Source: Nectonema munidae
Lineage: Eukaryota; Nematomorpha; Nectonematoida; Nectonematidae
NCBI GenBank assembly: GCA_030549495.1
Contig: JAUIRK010001031.1
Location: forward strand, 248,001-312,000
Direction of reading: 5' to 3'
DNA length: 64,000 nt
Shown: positions 1-14,000 of the stretch, piece after piece
How the letters are laid out: every line of letters begins with the position of its first letter
Position numbering within the stretch: the stretch's first letter is position 1
The notes under the pieces: model-generated
What the model saw: the letters and a program-made list of their open reading frames with translations, nothing else
What the model was told of the DNA's origin: nothing
The model's database searches: none
Made by a program: the position numbers and the translations under genes

Positions 1-347
1 CATCTGGCTCTCAAATAAATTAGGTGGCCTTCAGGATAAAGGGAGGTATTGCGATAATGCATATCCTTCTTGCCAATTCTACACTCTCTTAATTTCGTCA
101 TCATTACGAATCACGATGACACAAATAAAGCAGATGATGATGCAGACTTTGCTTATTAATAAATAACTTCGATAAAACAATGTTGTTTAAAATAAATTCA
201 GAGTCTTATTATACTATAAAATTGTTGGTCTTCTTTTTCCATTTAATTGTAATCAGTATTTAAAAATATATATGGCTCTCAGAGGATTAGATTTTAATTT
301 ATATGTCTTTTTTGGGCTCTTTTAGTCAAAAAGGTTCCCGGCCCCTG
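1..347. mobile_element. Terminal part of a hAT-type transposon
   Basis: The right edge at 347 carries a terminal inverted repeat. Read on the minus strand it begins CAGGGGCCGGGAACC, followed by TTTTTGACTAAAAGAGCC. The CAGGGGYCGGNAACC start with AAGAGCC motifs just inside is typical of hAT-type elements found in many animal genomes. TGGCTCT copies recur at 4, 273 and 885. The other end lies off the window or is decayed. Bases 348-1476 contain AT-rich sequence in which I see no gene. Confidence 0.4.
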
Positions 348-1476
348 GGTTAGATAGTGCTCTCCACTCTACTTCTGATGTTCAGTTCGATTCACAAAAA
401 TGTGGATAGCAACGTGCATCCAACTGATTAAACTCAAAAAGGTCGAAACCGGTCATGCCTTCTCTGATAAGGATAATCAAAATTACTAACTATTCGCATT
501 CACCAGATATATGTAACACTTTTATAACAAACATATCTCTCCTCATGCATGTTTAAAACATTTTTTAATTTTCAAATTATAGTAATATTGTCAAGTAAAA
601 TAGAATTAGGAAATAAAAACTTTAGTGAAACATTTTCAATAAATAACATAACTGAATGTTTATATTAACGAAAATTTAAACAATATCTTAGAGAACAAAT
701 GTAAACAAACTGCTTTAATACAATTTACGCCTAAATACAAAGAGTTAAAAAAAATCTTAATTTTAAGGAAAAAAGTTGTTTTGTTTCTATTATTTAAAAT
801 TATCGATTTCCATTCTCTTATTTTATTCAAGTATATCTAAATAACTAGATCACGTTTTATATTTTTTTGAAAATTTTAATACAAGTTGGCTCTTTAAAAT
901 ACTAAAAATCTTGAATACGGCTCTTATCGACTTGATGTATGCATAGGGTTACCATATTTTTAAACTATTAAATCGAAACAAAAGGGGTATTGAAAGAAGT
1001 CAAAAACAAAATTACTGTGAAAGTTTAACATGAATTTTAAAAACATGATAAATAATCATATTTGGAGATAAATTTTCTCCAACCCCTATTTTGACATATA
1101 GGATTAGTGAACGAAAAAATAGGATTTTTCTGAATCATCGTGGATTTCGTTGTTAAGAGTTGGCAAAACAAGGACATTTGGCAATCTTATGTATGTACCG
1201 CTGTTATAGAAGAAGCTACAGGGAAAAATTATATAAATTATTACACTAAACATTTATCTAGCATAAGAAGTCTGTCTTGTTAAAAAACATAATTAGAAGA
1301 AATTATGAAATTTCAGATATTTCAATAAAAAATTTAATATATTCACTTTTAACTACAAACATTCCAAAATGAATATATATATATTAGTAAAAAAATATTG
1401 GTTTCTTTCCAATATAGATAACATTTAATTTGTTCAATATTTTTGACCTATTTCAAATAAATTGTGAAGAGCATAC
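348..1476. other. AT-rich stretch after exon 38, no gene seen
   Basis: This is presumably intron of the giant gene, because exon 38 ends at a donor in phase 1. It holds AT-rich sequence with two TGGCTCT-type hints of old hAT sequence near 885-920. No exon passes the joint test of acceptor, open phase-1 frame and donor, apart from a trivial 17-nt candidate that I rejected. Confidence 0.6.
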
Positions 1477-4400
1477 CATTCAAAAGCAAATTAGTTTCAT
1501 CGCGCAAATTTTCATATCTTTTACATAAACTATCACAAATTTCTTCCAACTGCAGAGTTCTATCTGATGGAAGGAGTTCAGCAATGCTAACAGCCGTCAT
1601 ATTAAAACTGAAAAAGTCATCCTTTTTATCCGTTAAAACATCCATTAAATTCTATTAGTATGATTTTAAGATTATTAATTGCTCATTAACACTCTTTATA
1701 AATAAATTTTCTTACATTAACCTCTTTGTATCTTTTATTTATGTCCTCATTATTTTCAATGATAGATGGTGAGAAAAGCATGTCTGAAGAGCAGTTTTCA
1801 AAGATGACGTCACATTCATCAAGAAACTCTAATAAATATTGATACGACTCCCGAAATATCTGAGATAAAGGTAGCAATTTGATGGAGACATCAAGATTAT
1901 CTTGACATGTAGATTCTACCCGATAACAAATTTCAGATATTGTCTAGAAAAAAAGGAAAAATATAAATAAAGAAAAAAAATAAATTCATTTACTTTTAAA
2001 TCATTTCGTAAACACGTGATTGTCTCTTCGTCTAAATCATATTCAGAAAAAATATTCCTTATTTCAGTGCTGACATGCTTTAGCTTCACTTTTTGTTTGT
2101 TTATGTCTTGAGATAAAGTCTTTAAATTCACAATTCTATCAGACACAAACGTTTCTTTCAAAGCTAAATCGTTTTATAAATAATGTAGTTAAATTAATTC
2201 ATTGTATGTATGAATTATTACCGTGCTTTTTTAATGGTATCTTACGTTTATTGATTCGCGGGGGTGATTAATTACATTAGAAATTAATACAAATATTAGA
2301 AGTAAATACTGGCAACCCGCCGTATTCGCAGGGGTTAGCTTCAAAGACTATCCGCGAATAACGAAAATCCCCGAATACTTGTAACCTTTCTGAAAGTAAC
2401 TTATAGCTAATTATTTCGATTGCGTGTAGAAATTTCATACGTTTTAGACTATTAATTTGAACATTTTAGCATCTTTTAACCCATGTTACAACTTTATTTA
2501 TATACTCAAACTTGTCTATACGAAAATTTTAAGTTCTTCTCTTTTATATAACTTAAGTTTTAAAAATTACTTACAGACTTGATATATAATAATTGCACAA
2601 AAATTATGTTCATAACAAAAAAATTAAACCTGATTATATGAATTTGTCATATAAGAAAAATTTTCTTAACACTAAATTTAAAAACATTTGTAGCTAAGTT
2701 AGAAGTAATTCCACAAATTTTATTTATACAAATAAAGTTTACTAAATAAAAATAACAAAGATAAGGAAAACTTTAAAATAAGGTTTGATGAAAATAGAGA
2801 TTGCACAAAATAGAGGATTAGTTATATCTTCTCTGATGCTACATCTTCCTTTTTATCATCTTTATAACTTTTCACACAATCTGTATACATCATTTTTACA
2901 GGGTGTAAAAATATAGTCATAGTTGAGATTGTTGTTTTTTTAGGTTGAATTTTTTTTTTGTAAATTTGGCGAATTGGGACATTTTCCGCAAGTAGTTATA
3001 TCTCTGCAAAATACGGCGAATGACCGAAACCGCGAATAAGCAGGGGCTGACTGTACTATCTAATAAGCATTTCATTACAAATTGAAAAAATAAAGGTGTT
3101 CCAAAAATGCCTGCCTTGAAAAAACGCAAGGCTATATCACTAAGTTATAAAATATAAATTCGCCTGGCTCTTTTTCAAGGTAATGTAGTTTAATTTTCAC
3201 TAATGGTAGGAGATAGGTTTTACGGGGAGAATTATCATCACAGACTCTAACACTCTAAATAAGATTTTTAACAGTTCAGCCTTTATTATACATTTATTAA
3301 ATATATAAACATAAACATTTAAAAAATGCTGTGGCGGCATTGTCGTCATTAAGAATTTAAAATAAAAATTCTCTTGGTTTGTGTGTATTAATTAACTCCT
3401 GTGAACAAAAAACTGAACCAAATGAATAATTTAGAAAACTTAACACAATTCTTGCAAAGATAACACATTTTTATGAATTACTAAAGTTTTCTCCCAGTTC
3501 TTACATTATAATTTATAAAGTAAAAATGGTACATATATTCATATTCTCTATTGGAATAAATTAAAGATCATGCCATACCGCAAACTATGCTATGCACAAA
3601 CAAACACAAAATGGGAGAAATCTAAAAAAAGATATGAAAGAAAGAAAAGAATAAATGATCCTTATTTTTTCCTTCATATAAGACATCCTGTTTTTGAAGA
3701 ATACCTATAAGTTATGTGATAAAACTGGGGATAAAAATAGAAAAAACATAGAAATTTGCAAGACAATAAGTTACATCTTTGGGTAAATTTGGTTTCAATA
3801 AAATAAATTTATAACCCAAGTATTTCTTTACTCTTTAAAGCAGAATATTATTTGTCTGTGGGACAAATATTCAGGTTTTTTTTTAAAATAATAACACGCT
3901 TCATAATAACAATAGTATATGATATAGATATAGTGTATATAAAATAGCTAAAGCATATTAGAAACTAGATTAAACAGATGATAAACGAAACATCTTTGTA
4001 ATTTACAGAAGAATCACATTTATTTGATAAGTTCTTATAATGAATAAAATATAAATAAGGAAGAGTTTTCATTTATAAATAATTGGTTTTGTTCAATCGT
4101 TCATCATACTTGCTAATATATTCAATATGATATACACTCTCCTAATTAAAATCTAGAGGGTATAACATTTAGATACTCCTATTCTAAGGATTAGAATCCT
4201 TCGAAACATTTTGATTCTCTAGGCCTATATTATTTGCTCAAGTATTAATAATTTGATTTGTTAGTAAATATATGGAATTCAAACTATAGCAATTTAAAAA
4301 TTAAAAGAAATGAAAGTGTATTACTTGGTGAATCGAGTTGGCATAAGTAATTTTCGGCATCTAAGAACCACTGATGCAAGCTTTTAACTTCAGAAAACTT

Positions 4401-5090
4401 GCAGTCTAAAACTTCCTTACATTTTGTACAACTTTCTAGAGCTAAACCAACTTGATCTTTAATACTTGCTAGTTCTATCTCCAAATTTTTGATAAGATTT
4501 TGGCAATTTATATAATCGCCGTCACAATCATTAAATGTAAACTTTTGTAGATCCGTTTCCAGAACTTTTAATAAGATCTCATGTTCACAAGCATTTTTCT
4601 CAACATCCTGGAATATTGGAAAAATTGATATAGCTAAATAAAAATGAATAAAACTAAAAAATATACTTTAATAAGGTCAATTTTTTCTTCAATGCCATAG
4701 AGGGAACATTTTTTTAAAGTCTTTGTCGCCTCATCGACAAACAAGGCCAGCTTATCTTTTTTATCGTTGAATTCTTCAGCCAACTTTAGCTTCTTTTCTA
4801 CTAAGTCTATCTTGGATTTCATGAGTTCTTTAAATTCCTGATTGCTTTTCTTTAAATTTTTGAAGTCTTCATAAAGAGCAGAAGTTGAAGAAGAATCTAA
4901 TTAATTTAAATGATTCATAACATTATATGATACAAAAATTAAAAGTGTAATATACCAATATAATTTATTTTATCTATCTATGTATACATAAAGAAAAGCT
5001 AGAAAACTTACCAACATTTTTCCCATCTTCAAATGTTTGAATAATTTTTTCAATATCAAATTGTTTTTCATTTAGTTCTTTTGATAAATT
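1477..5090 (-). CDS. Rod exons 33-38 (about residues 2092-2479), continuing past the window edge
   Basis: Exons 5012-5090, 4667-4896, 4325-4607, 1994-2163, 1716-1943 and 1477-1651 join through phases 0/1, 1/0, 0/1, 1/0, 0/0 and 0/1. Spectrin-like features continue, for example [14 protein letters not shown] in exon 35 and Glu/Lys/Leu-rich helices in the rest. For the exon ending at 1716 I chose the GTAAG donor over a GTTAATG six bases earlier. The last visible exon ends with AAT plus G at a GTATGC donor, so the next exon must begin with two bases. No convincing continuation lies in 1-1476, and the C-terminus (GAS2/EF-hand or KASH-type) is out of view. Confidence 0.75.
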
Positions 5091-8000
5091 CTACAAAAAG
5101 TGGATGAAAAAATAAAGGAGTGAAAAAGTATATGAAAATGAGTCATAAAATTTAATTGTATATCTTCAGTACACACACACATTGAATAGAACTTATTACG
5201 CTTGGATGACACCAGATGTGAACATACACAAGGTTAAGATTTATTCAAATTTAGGCTTTTACTTTGGATAGATACTCGCTACTAGAAAATTGCGGTAGTA
5301 CATTAACAAAGTTTAAATCCAGTGACGTATACAACACGATTTTTTACAATTTATTTTGTATAAATGTACATGTATATTCATCGACAATAACATAACTCAT
5401 AAATACTAAGAACAAGAAACATAAAAAAATGCGCTGAAGAATTGCAAACGAGCATATGATTTGCAGTCCAAAGCGTTTTTTCATTGCACTCTGTTTCATT
5501 ATATGTCTCTATATTTTGTTTTAAGAATTGAAAATGTAATATAAGGTATAATAACAATGCATCACTCTAAAAAGTTTTTTAATTTTTTAAAACCCAACTT
5601 TTTACACAGCTGAAATACATGTTATCTTCATATATTTCTTAACATGTATATCTTAACATGATTTTTTTTAACTTTTTTTTACATGTTTAGTTCGGAGGGT
5701 TAAGTTTTTACAAAAATAGAGTTATATGCCCGTAAACGATGTTCTGATAAAATAGATTATAATGCGAAGGTTAAACAATCACTAAGAAGCAAGTGCAGCT
5801 CTAAGAGCTTCTTTTGCACACCCTAGCCAATCAAGTAGATGGAAGAAAAGTGTAAATAGTATCGAAAAATTAATGAACAAACAATCAGAAACTAACAATT
5901 ATATTGTATATATACCAAAAGTGATGCTTGCTCAGATTGTACACTGGCTAAATTCAGTTCTTGTGAAGAAACGCTCTGAATTCTTTGTTTGTATTTTTTA
6001 AACCAATCATTAGCATCTTTGAAGTCATTGTTCAATTTTTGGAATGCTATTTGACCTTGTTGATATGCGGTAGTAGAGTTCATAACACTTGATGATAAAC
6101 TTTCATGTTTGCAACGTATTCCTTCAATCATTAATCTAATCGGTTCTACGTTAAATTGATTTTGTTCAAGTAAAATTTGAAGTAAATCATTTCCACACAT
6201 CAAGGCTTTATCAAAAACTAGCTTACACATCTGATATTGGCCATTCAACTTCTAAAATAATACACATCAAGAGCATATGAGACACAAAAACTATAGGCTA
6301 AAATTACAGATAAAATTCCGCTTTCTTCCACTTCTATGTTGTGGTGATGCGGGTGGAAAGAAGCTAAACACATTTCCGTTTCTTTGCAAATCTTTTCAAA
6401 ATTTTTTGTAAGATCATTAAATTCTTCAAATTTCGGTGATATTTTTTCAAGACAAGAAAGTTGAGCATTGATCTGAATTTTTAATTGATCAAATTCCTTT
6501 TTGACTTGTAAAACATTTTGACATTCAGGATTGTTTTCTTCTTTATTCTTCTGCATATTCACTAACTCCTAAAATGATTCAACTACAATTACACATCATG
6601 ATCAAATTTTTATCAAAAGAAAAATAATTTATGATTCTAAGAAAATTCATTTGAGTAGTTTATATTACTTCATAAAATATAGAATATTTTGTACTTTATA
6701 AAGATCTTTAATAAATCATGGTATTTTAATCTCGATAATTAAAATAAACATATAAACAATTGTTGCAAATGTCATTTACGTGAAAAACAGATTTTTTAAA
6801 ATTACACCTAAGAAAGATTTTATTGGAAATATATAACTTTTCTATATAAAATTAATTGAATGTTGTCAAAATCGAAAACAACAAATAAAGTTGGAATCGA
6901 TGAAAAATTTTCGCAAGATATAGTGCAAAAAACTTACTTTTAAACACCAAGAAAACTAAATATACAAAATTTATACCCAATCTCCTTTAATTATTCTGTA
7001 ACTTTAGTCAGTTGTTCTCAACCTTTTCTAACTAAGGGCCAAATTAAAAACCAACCTTGCACTATAAGCCCAGCACCAAAAGCATTAATTCGGTTTTTAT
7101 AAAAAGCGTTAACTCTGAAATATTATCCTTGTTACTTAAAACAAATCCAAATTACTGCATATATATATCATAAAATTAATAAATCATATTATTCATAAAT
7201 AATAAATTCGAGAAATTTTGACTATTTAAATATGTAATGTCAAGATGTTGAGGGCCGCGGTTGAGAATCACTGCTTTAGATTAATCTGAACAATTGAAGA
7301 TGAAGCTTTTATTTCATAAATTTTTAAACATAATTTATATACTCCCTATTATATTATTATTTTTATCAGTAAAGCAAAATAAAGTGCAACCTTTATATAA
7401 ATTTGTTAAAATAGAATTAAAGATAATGAATATATTTATATTTATCTACTATTTATGTCTCATCACACTTCATACAAATCCACGCCGAATTCCTCACCTC
7501 ATGATTTAGATAAAAGAAATTAAGGTCATACTAGTATTGACTTTTCTTTATTATTAACAGAATCTGAAATATTTATAAGCTTTGCCGCACTCTTTTTGAA
7601 TGTATCAAAGTCTGAGCAATCGATAGAAATATCATTCAAACTTTTTTGGAATTCCCTGATCCATTCCATATTCGTATCTATAGATAATTTGATTTTTTTG
7701 CAGCGCAAAATTTCTTCATCCAGACTTTCTTCTTTTGTATGGAGTAAAGTATGTAATTGACGCAAAAGCTCAGAAACTTCTTTTACTCTAGTCACAACAT
7801 CTTTTGAATATGATTTTAAAGAATTGGATTCTTTTTCAAAAATATTAACTTTCCCTTCAATTGGCTGAATAACACTTTCTTTGAAATTCTAATAAAACAA
7901 AATAGAAAAAAATATTCAAGATATAAAAGGAAGAACAAAAACAAAGAGTTCTTTTTATTTAAACGAGGATTCGTAAAACTATTAAATTTAACATTAGATA

Positions 8001-11000
8001 AAAACATACAGAAAGCATGAAATTAAAATACTTGGATTCTTTTGAGAGTTTGTTCAAGAGAGCCTATTTGTTTTGTATTAGAATGGAGTAGAGAGGAATC
8101 AGATATGCATTCATTTTCAATTGCCATAATAATTTCATCTTTTAAACTGTTATAATTATTTTCAAATTGTTGAATACTCATTGAAACAACGTTTAAAGAC
8201 TCTAAATGCTTTATGTACAGCGTTTCAGTATCTGAGTTTAATAATAAAATTTGGTTTATCTGAAAATTAAAATTTTCTAAAAGAATAAAATAATTCAAAA
8301 GAACAAAAACCTGTTCAAGATAGGAAGATAAAATTTTTGGAAACTTTGACAAATGTTTAGTTTCCTCAACTTTTTTAGCTTCTTCCAAAGTGTGTTTGTG
8401 TGCTCTAAATACTTCCTGTTTTTCCTAAAAAAAGAAAACAAGATTAACATTTTATGTGTAAAGAGATGAAAAGAGATACATTTATGCAGGTTACAATTTG
8501 TTTCGTTTCATTAGTATCTTGAACTTTAGAGAAAGAATCGAAGAGATCTTTTAAGTTAATAAGTTCCGATTTGATGGTTTGAAGTTTATCCTAAAAAATA
8601 ATACAACTGTTCAGATAACCAACAAGATTTATAAATAATAGAAGGCAGTTTTTGTGAATTTTTTTGCCTACGATATGTTTAGGCTAAAATACACTCAAAG
8701 CGACATTAATTTTAAAAAAAGAAGCATATATCCTATTTAGAAGAAGAGTAGTCGTGTTGCTCATACAGACAAACTCGATAGATTAACTTTTTTATTAAGC
8801 TTTAGAAAAATTACTTTGAAATATAAAATAAAGTCATTGACACGCCTTAAATTTTAAAAGGAAGATATGCTCACATATTAAACTAGTAACTTAAGTTCAA
8901 AAGACAACGCATGAAAGCTTTTTTAATAAAAAACATTTAAAAAAAAAATTTTTTTTTCGCTTCTAATCACGGATAATAAAAAATAAATAAAAACATATCA
9001 AGCCAGTAGCAACTTGCATAAGCGGGTGCATGCGCTCAACTAATTTCTAGGTTTCATTTTTATTTTTATCAGTATTAGAAAATGTAATAGGAATTTTTTA
9101 ATTTACATATTAACCCCTTAAAGTCAAGACAAAGTAGAAGACTTTATTAAATCTCAATTTATTTGAATTAAAAACTAGATATCGTCTGCTGTCCATTTTT
9201 GGATCATTGTTATTAAACGCGTATCTCAGTGTCTTCTTTAAATGACTCAGCGATTTCTTGATTGGTAGTTTGCAAATTACTAAATATCATTTATTTTTTA
9301 TGAGATCAAATGAGTAAGGTAGTTTTATTTTATTTTTTTTAATGTTACCTACTTTTTCTTCAATCAAATAGATTAATGTCGTTTTTCAAATTACTTTTAT
9401 GAGATAAAATATGTTAAGCAAAGGATATTTGAAAAATAGTACGATTATTTCTATTAGAAACATGAAAACGACAATAAATATTAAAATAATTACTAAATTA
9501 CATTATTTTTTGGGGAAAAAACGGTCCGCAAACTTTTATTGAAAATCGTTAAGTTGGAAAAACGGAACTTGCTTACTTCTACCTATATTAAGGCTGCGTT
9601 GTTTCTTTAGATAAAGTACATTTTATTAGATAATAAGTGTTGCTAGAGAGCGTAACTTTAGTTTTGGTAGCCATCTTATTTCTACAAGATCAGTTTTAAA
9701 AACAAAACCATCAATGATATTTGATCTTTAAAGTTTGCTATAAAATAATACAAGTTTGTTCTAATCTAACATCATAAAAATTAAATGTATAAAAACATTA
9801 GGAATTATACTCTTTATCGAAATGAGATAGCTGTGTGTTAAGCTGGGTGGTTGAAGGTTTAAATTTAAAATTGCGGGTTGAGTGTGGGTATAAAAATTTT
9901 AAGCGCAGGTGGTAGTGGGTGCAAAATAATAAAATACGCGGAGGGTGGGTATGGGCAAATAGATAATAGGCCAAATGTAATAATAATTATTTTTACTTTA
10001 TTTATGAAAATAAAGGTCTTTATCTTTGAGTTTGCATCTTTACAGGAAGAAACGTCATCATTAGCTTTATCAAAAAGATCCATGGCAGATTGGTAATATT
10101 TTACAATAAAATTAATTTGAAAAAAGTCTTCACATTTCATATTTTCTAAAATTGTACGCATTTCTTTTAAATTCTGCGCATCATTAACAGCTTTTTCAAA
10201 AACCGTATCCAAATTCTAGCTCAAAAAAGATTAATTAAAATTAAAAATTATTTAATATTTGAGGACAAGCGTTATACATATGTAGCAAGAAATGGAAATA
10301 GTCTGTTTTAATTATATAATAATCTATTGAAAAGCAAAACTATTAGTCTTACAAATTCTAGTCATCAAGGAGTTAAATTAAAAATTGTCTAAGTACCTCT
10401 AAGGCATCAATATCATCAGGCGTATTATGTTTTGAATCCAAAGTGAAGCTACATAAAGCAATTTGATTTAAAAATTTTGCTGAAATTTCTGAACTTTTAT
10501 TTGCGGATTCATTAAGCTCATTGACACAAAACTCAAATTCTTGAAGTTTATTATCAAGAACGTACAGTTTTTGCAACTTGTTTGACGAATCTTAAAATTT
10601 TAGAATTATATGAGAAAATAAGGATCTAAAAAAAAGATCACTTTCTTTGAGCATTTGATACTCTTTAGTTAAATCTCCGGTTTTTTCATTAATGAAATTT
10701 CCATCCGAGGAGGAATGTTGAATTAATTGTTCAGCAGCAACTAAAACGTTGTCAAAATCAACAGGCTTACGAGAAATATCTTTATCCAACATCTTAAGAA
10801 AAATTTTAATGAACAAAAATTGAAAAAAGGATTAAACGTTTACCTTATATTTGATCAAGTGTTTACATATATCTTTAAAGTCATGAATACATTCCACTAA
10901 ATTTAACTCTTCATGTCTTTGCTCGAGCCACTGATGCCAAGAATGTTGACATCTGTCAAAATGATGCAACGCCTGTTTATGTTCATATAAGCCTTGTTTT

Positions 11001-14000
11001 TCTTTTTTTAAATTATCAGAAAAGGAATCCCAATCTTCTTGAAGTTGTATCATATCTTGCTTAATTTTATTTTCATTATCGATATATGACGGTTTTTCTA
11101 AAATTCCTTTTCCCTGTTTAATCAAATGAAGAAAATTAGAATTCTTAGAAGTAAAATCATCTTCAAGAACCTAAATATTATTTTGAAAGGATACACGTGT
11201 AAATATAAATTTTCAAAAAATAAAAACTATAATATTTACAATTAGTTCTTTCATCCTTTTTTCAATAGATTCAGAGTTAAGGTCAATTGAACACAAACCT
11301 TTATTCCAAATCTTTTCATTATTTGTAGCAAGCCATGAAAAAAGAGATTCAATTTCTTCACTAAAACTTTTAACAGCTTTCATAGTACATTGTGTTTTTT
11401 CATACTCATTATCTACATATATATTGAAAGTTAAACAATATTTGAATTAAAAATATTCTTACCGAGAAATGCATTTAAATCATCTATTTTTGTTTTAAGT
11501 TGTTGAATTTTTTGGTTTATTTCAGTTTTAGTGGATACATCTTCTAACAGTGAATCAAGATTAGAAGCTAGGCTCTCGCAATGGAATAATTGATCATGGA
11601 TATCCCCAATTCTTATTTTAAATTGCTAAAATAAACATATTTATTTATGCTATCATATAAACTAAGAAGGAATATACTCCTAGTTTCGTAAATTTGGAAT
11701 TGTTGTTTGAATCAGGGCGATTTTCATTTAAGTTAAAGGTAATTTCAGCTTTAGCCTCCATAATGCACTGTTCAAGTTTTGTTGCACTTTCATAGAATTG
11801 ATTTATATTTATATAAATTTCTTGTAGCTTGTTTTCTTGTTTGGATAAACCATCTTGACAATTTTTCCATTTTTCTTTCACTTTATGTAGATTGATATTA
11901 ATTTCATTTTTTAATTCTCCATCCAGTGTAAGAGATAGATCGTCAAATATATCATTTGAAGTTGTATTTTCAAGATCAGTAATCATAACACTATTGTTGG
12001 CCATTTCTTCTTTGAAAATCTAAAAAAAAAAATTTATTAAAGTAAAAAATTAAAGCAAAAAAGTTTACTTTAATTTGTTTAAGTTGTATGCTTAACATGA
12101 TTGCATCTTTCCCAAAATTATTGAATACATCGTAAAATTTGCACTTTTGATCGAGCCAATCTTGAATTTTAGAAGTCATAATTTTTATTTCAATCACTTC
12201 TTTGATTAGTGAAACAGTCAAATGAGATTTTATTTTATTTTCTTCCAAGAATCGCCCCGACATTGCCAACGTCTCCAGAATATTTGAAGTTAGAGATTCG
12301 TTGCTCAATCTCGTTGACTGAAATCGTTCTACTTCATCCACCAACTTTTGCAAGGTTTCTTCTTTTATTTGCAACTGTTTAATAAACATCTAAAGAAATT
12401 AAAATAAATATCACATTTGTTAAACATTTATTTGAATCAAATACATAATGCTCATTAAGATATTCTTTCAACTTTTCACATGTGAAATCAAATTTGATTT
12501 TTTGTTGAGGAAGAGAAGAAGTAAGCGATTGAATGTCATCATAAATGCCATTTACATTAACATTGCACACGTCCAACTGATCTAATTCACGATTTAACTC
12601 GTTTGAACAAGAAATTATCTTGTCTAGGAGAAGTTTGCTTTTATCACTCAAAACATCATGCTGGCTTTGCAGATCTAAGTCATCTAGAAGAATGAAAAAC
12701 ACTTTGAAATAAAAATTAAGTTAGCTTAATAAAAGTAATTATACTTTTAAGATTGTTTTGCTTTAAAAAATCAGAATGTTTATCAAGAAGCTCCTTTATT
12801 TTAGAAATATCAAAAATAAGCGTTTCAGTTTTTTGTTCTAAAGACTAAAATAAAAATGAAAAAATAATGTAAAATAGAATTTAAATCAAAAAATTGAAAT
12901 AAATCTTGTTGATATCATTATATATGAATGCTTTACCTTTTAAATGTCTTAACTTAGAGTAAATTAAAAAGTTCGCTGGGGGTATATAGACAAAAAAATT
13001 CCTGAAAAAATGATAAAATATGAATATTTAAAACGATTAGTCTGTTAATTGGAAAAATCAAACAAGGTAGAAAAAAATTATAGATTTTTATATAAAATCA
13101 CTGCTTTATTATTTAAGTAAAGCTACGAGCAACCGATTCAATCTCAAATTTAGTAATCTATACACTTTTATTATGAAGTATGAAAGAAACTTCGAAATTT
13201 GCAACTGATTGAATCTAAAATTTAGTAATTTGCAGTATCTTATTATAAAGTATAAAAGAAAAGTTATATATTATTTGTTACTTAGCATCATTTTTACTTT
13301 TTTTCCTTTTAAACCTTAATTAACTCAACAAGGAAGTCAAGAGTTAAAAATTGAAGGTGATAATTTTTCAAATAAACAAGACACGGGATTGTTGGAAATC
13401 AAAATTATTAAAGCAAGGACGCTTAAAAAGAAGAAACATTCAGCGGATATATATATATATGCTGATATATATAGAGGCCAGCGCGGAGCGGGTCAAGTGA
13501 GTGAGTTTGAGGGACCACCACATATATTGCAAGCGCGGGTTATTTGTTTAATACTTATTGCAGGGTGGCGGGAGGGGGTTCAATAGTAGCACTGTGGGTT
13601 ATTGTTAAACTTGTAAAATTCTGGAATGCGAATTAATTCTAAAAAAAAGGTAAAATTTATAAGATGTTCATTCATAGTCCATATCTGATTATATAAAGTG
13701 TAGCATCAGTTGCACCGCATCACATACAACACACATACTGACACTTTTAATTCATGAATACTCTACTTGCTTCTTTAGATAAAGACATCTTTTATTACAT
13801 ATTACATTATATTGAATAAATTTTTCTACACTTTCTGTTATTTCTAGCAATATTCTATATTACGGCGCTGCTATAGAGCGTAATTTTAGTTTCGGTGGAC
13901 ATCTTATTTAGGCAAGATCATTTTTAAAAAGCCAAACAGTCAATGATATTCTATTTTTAAACACTGCTATAAAATAATAAAATTTTGTTTTAAATCTAAC

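Noticed and set aside
1199-1215. A 17-nt micro-exon with AG acceptor and GT donor that fits phase after exon 38
   Set aside because: Too short to carry evidence; such strings occur by chance often in this composition.
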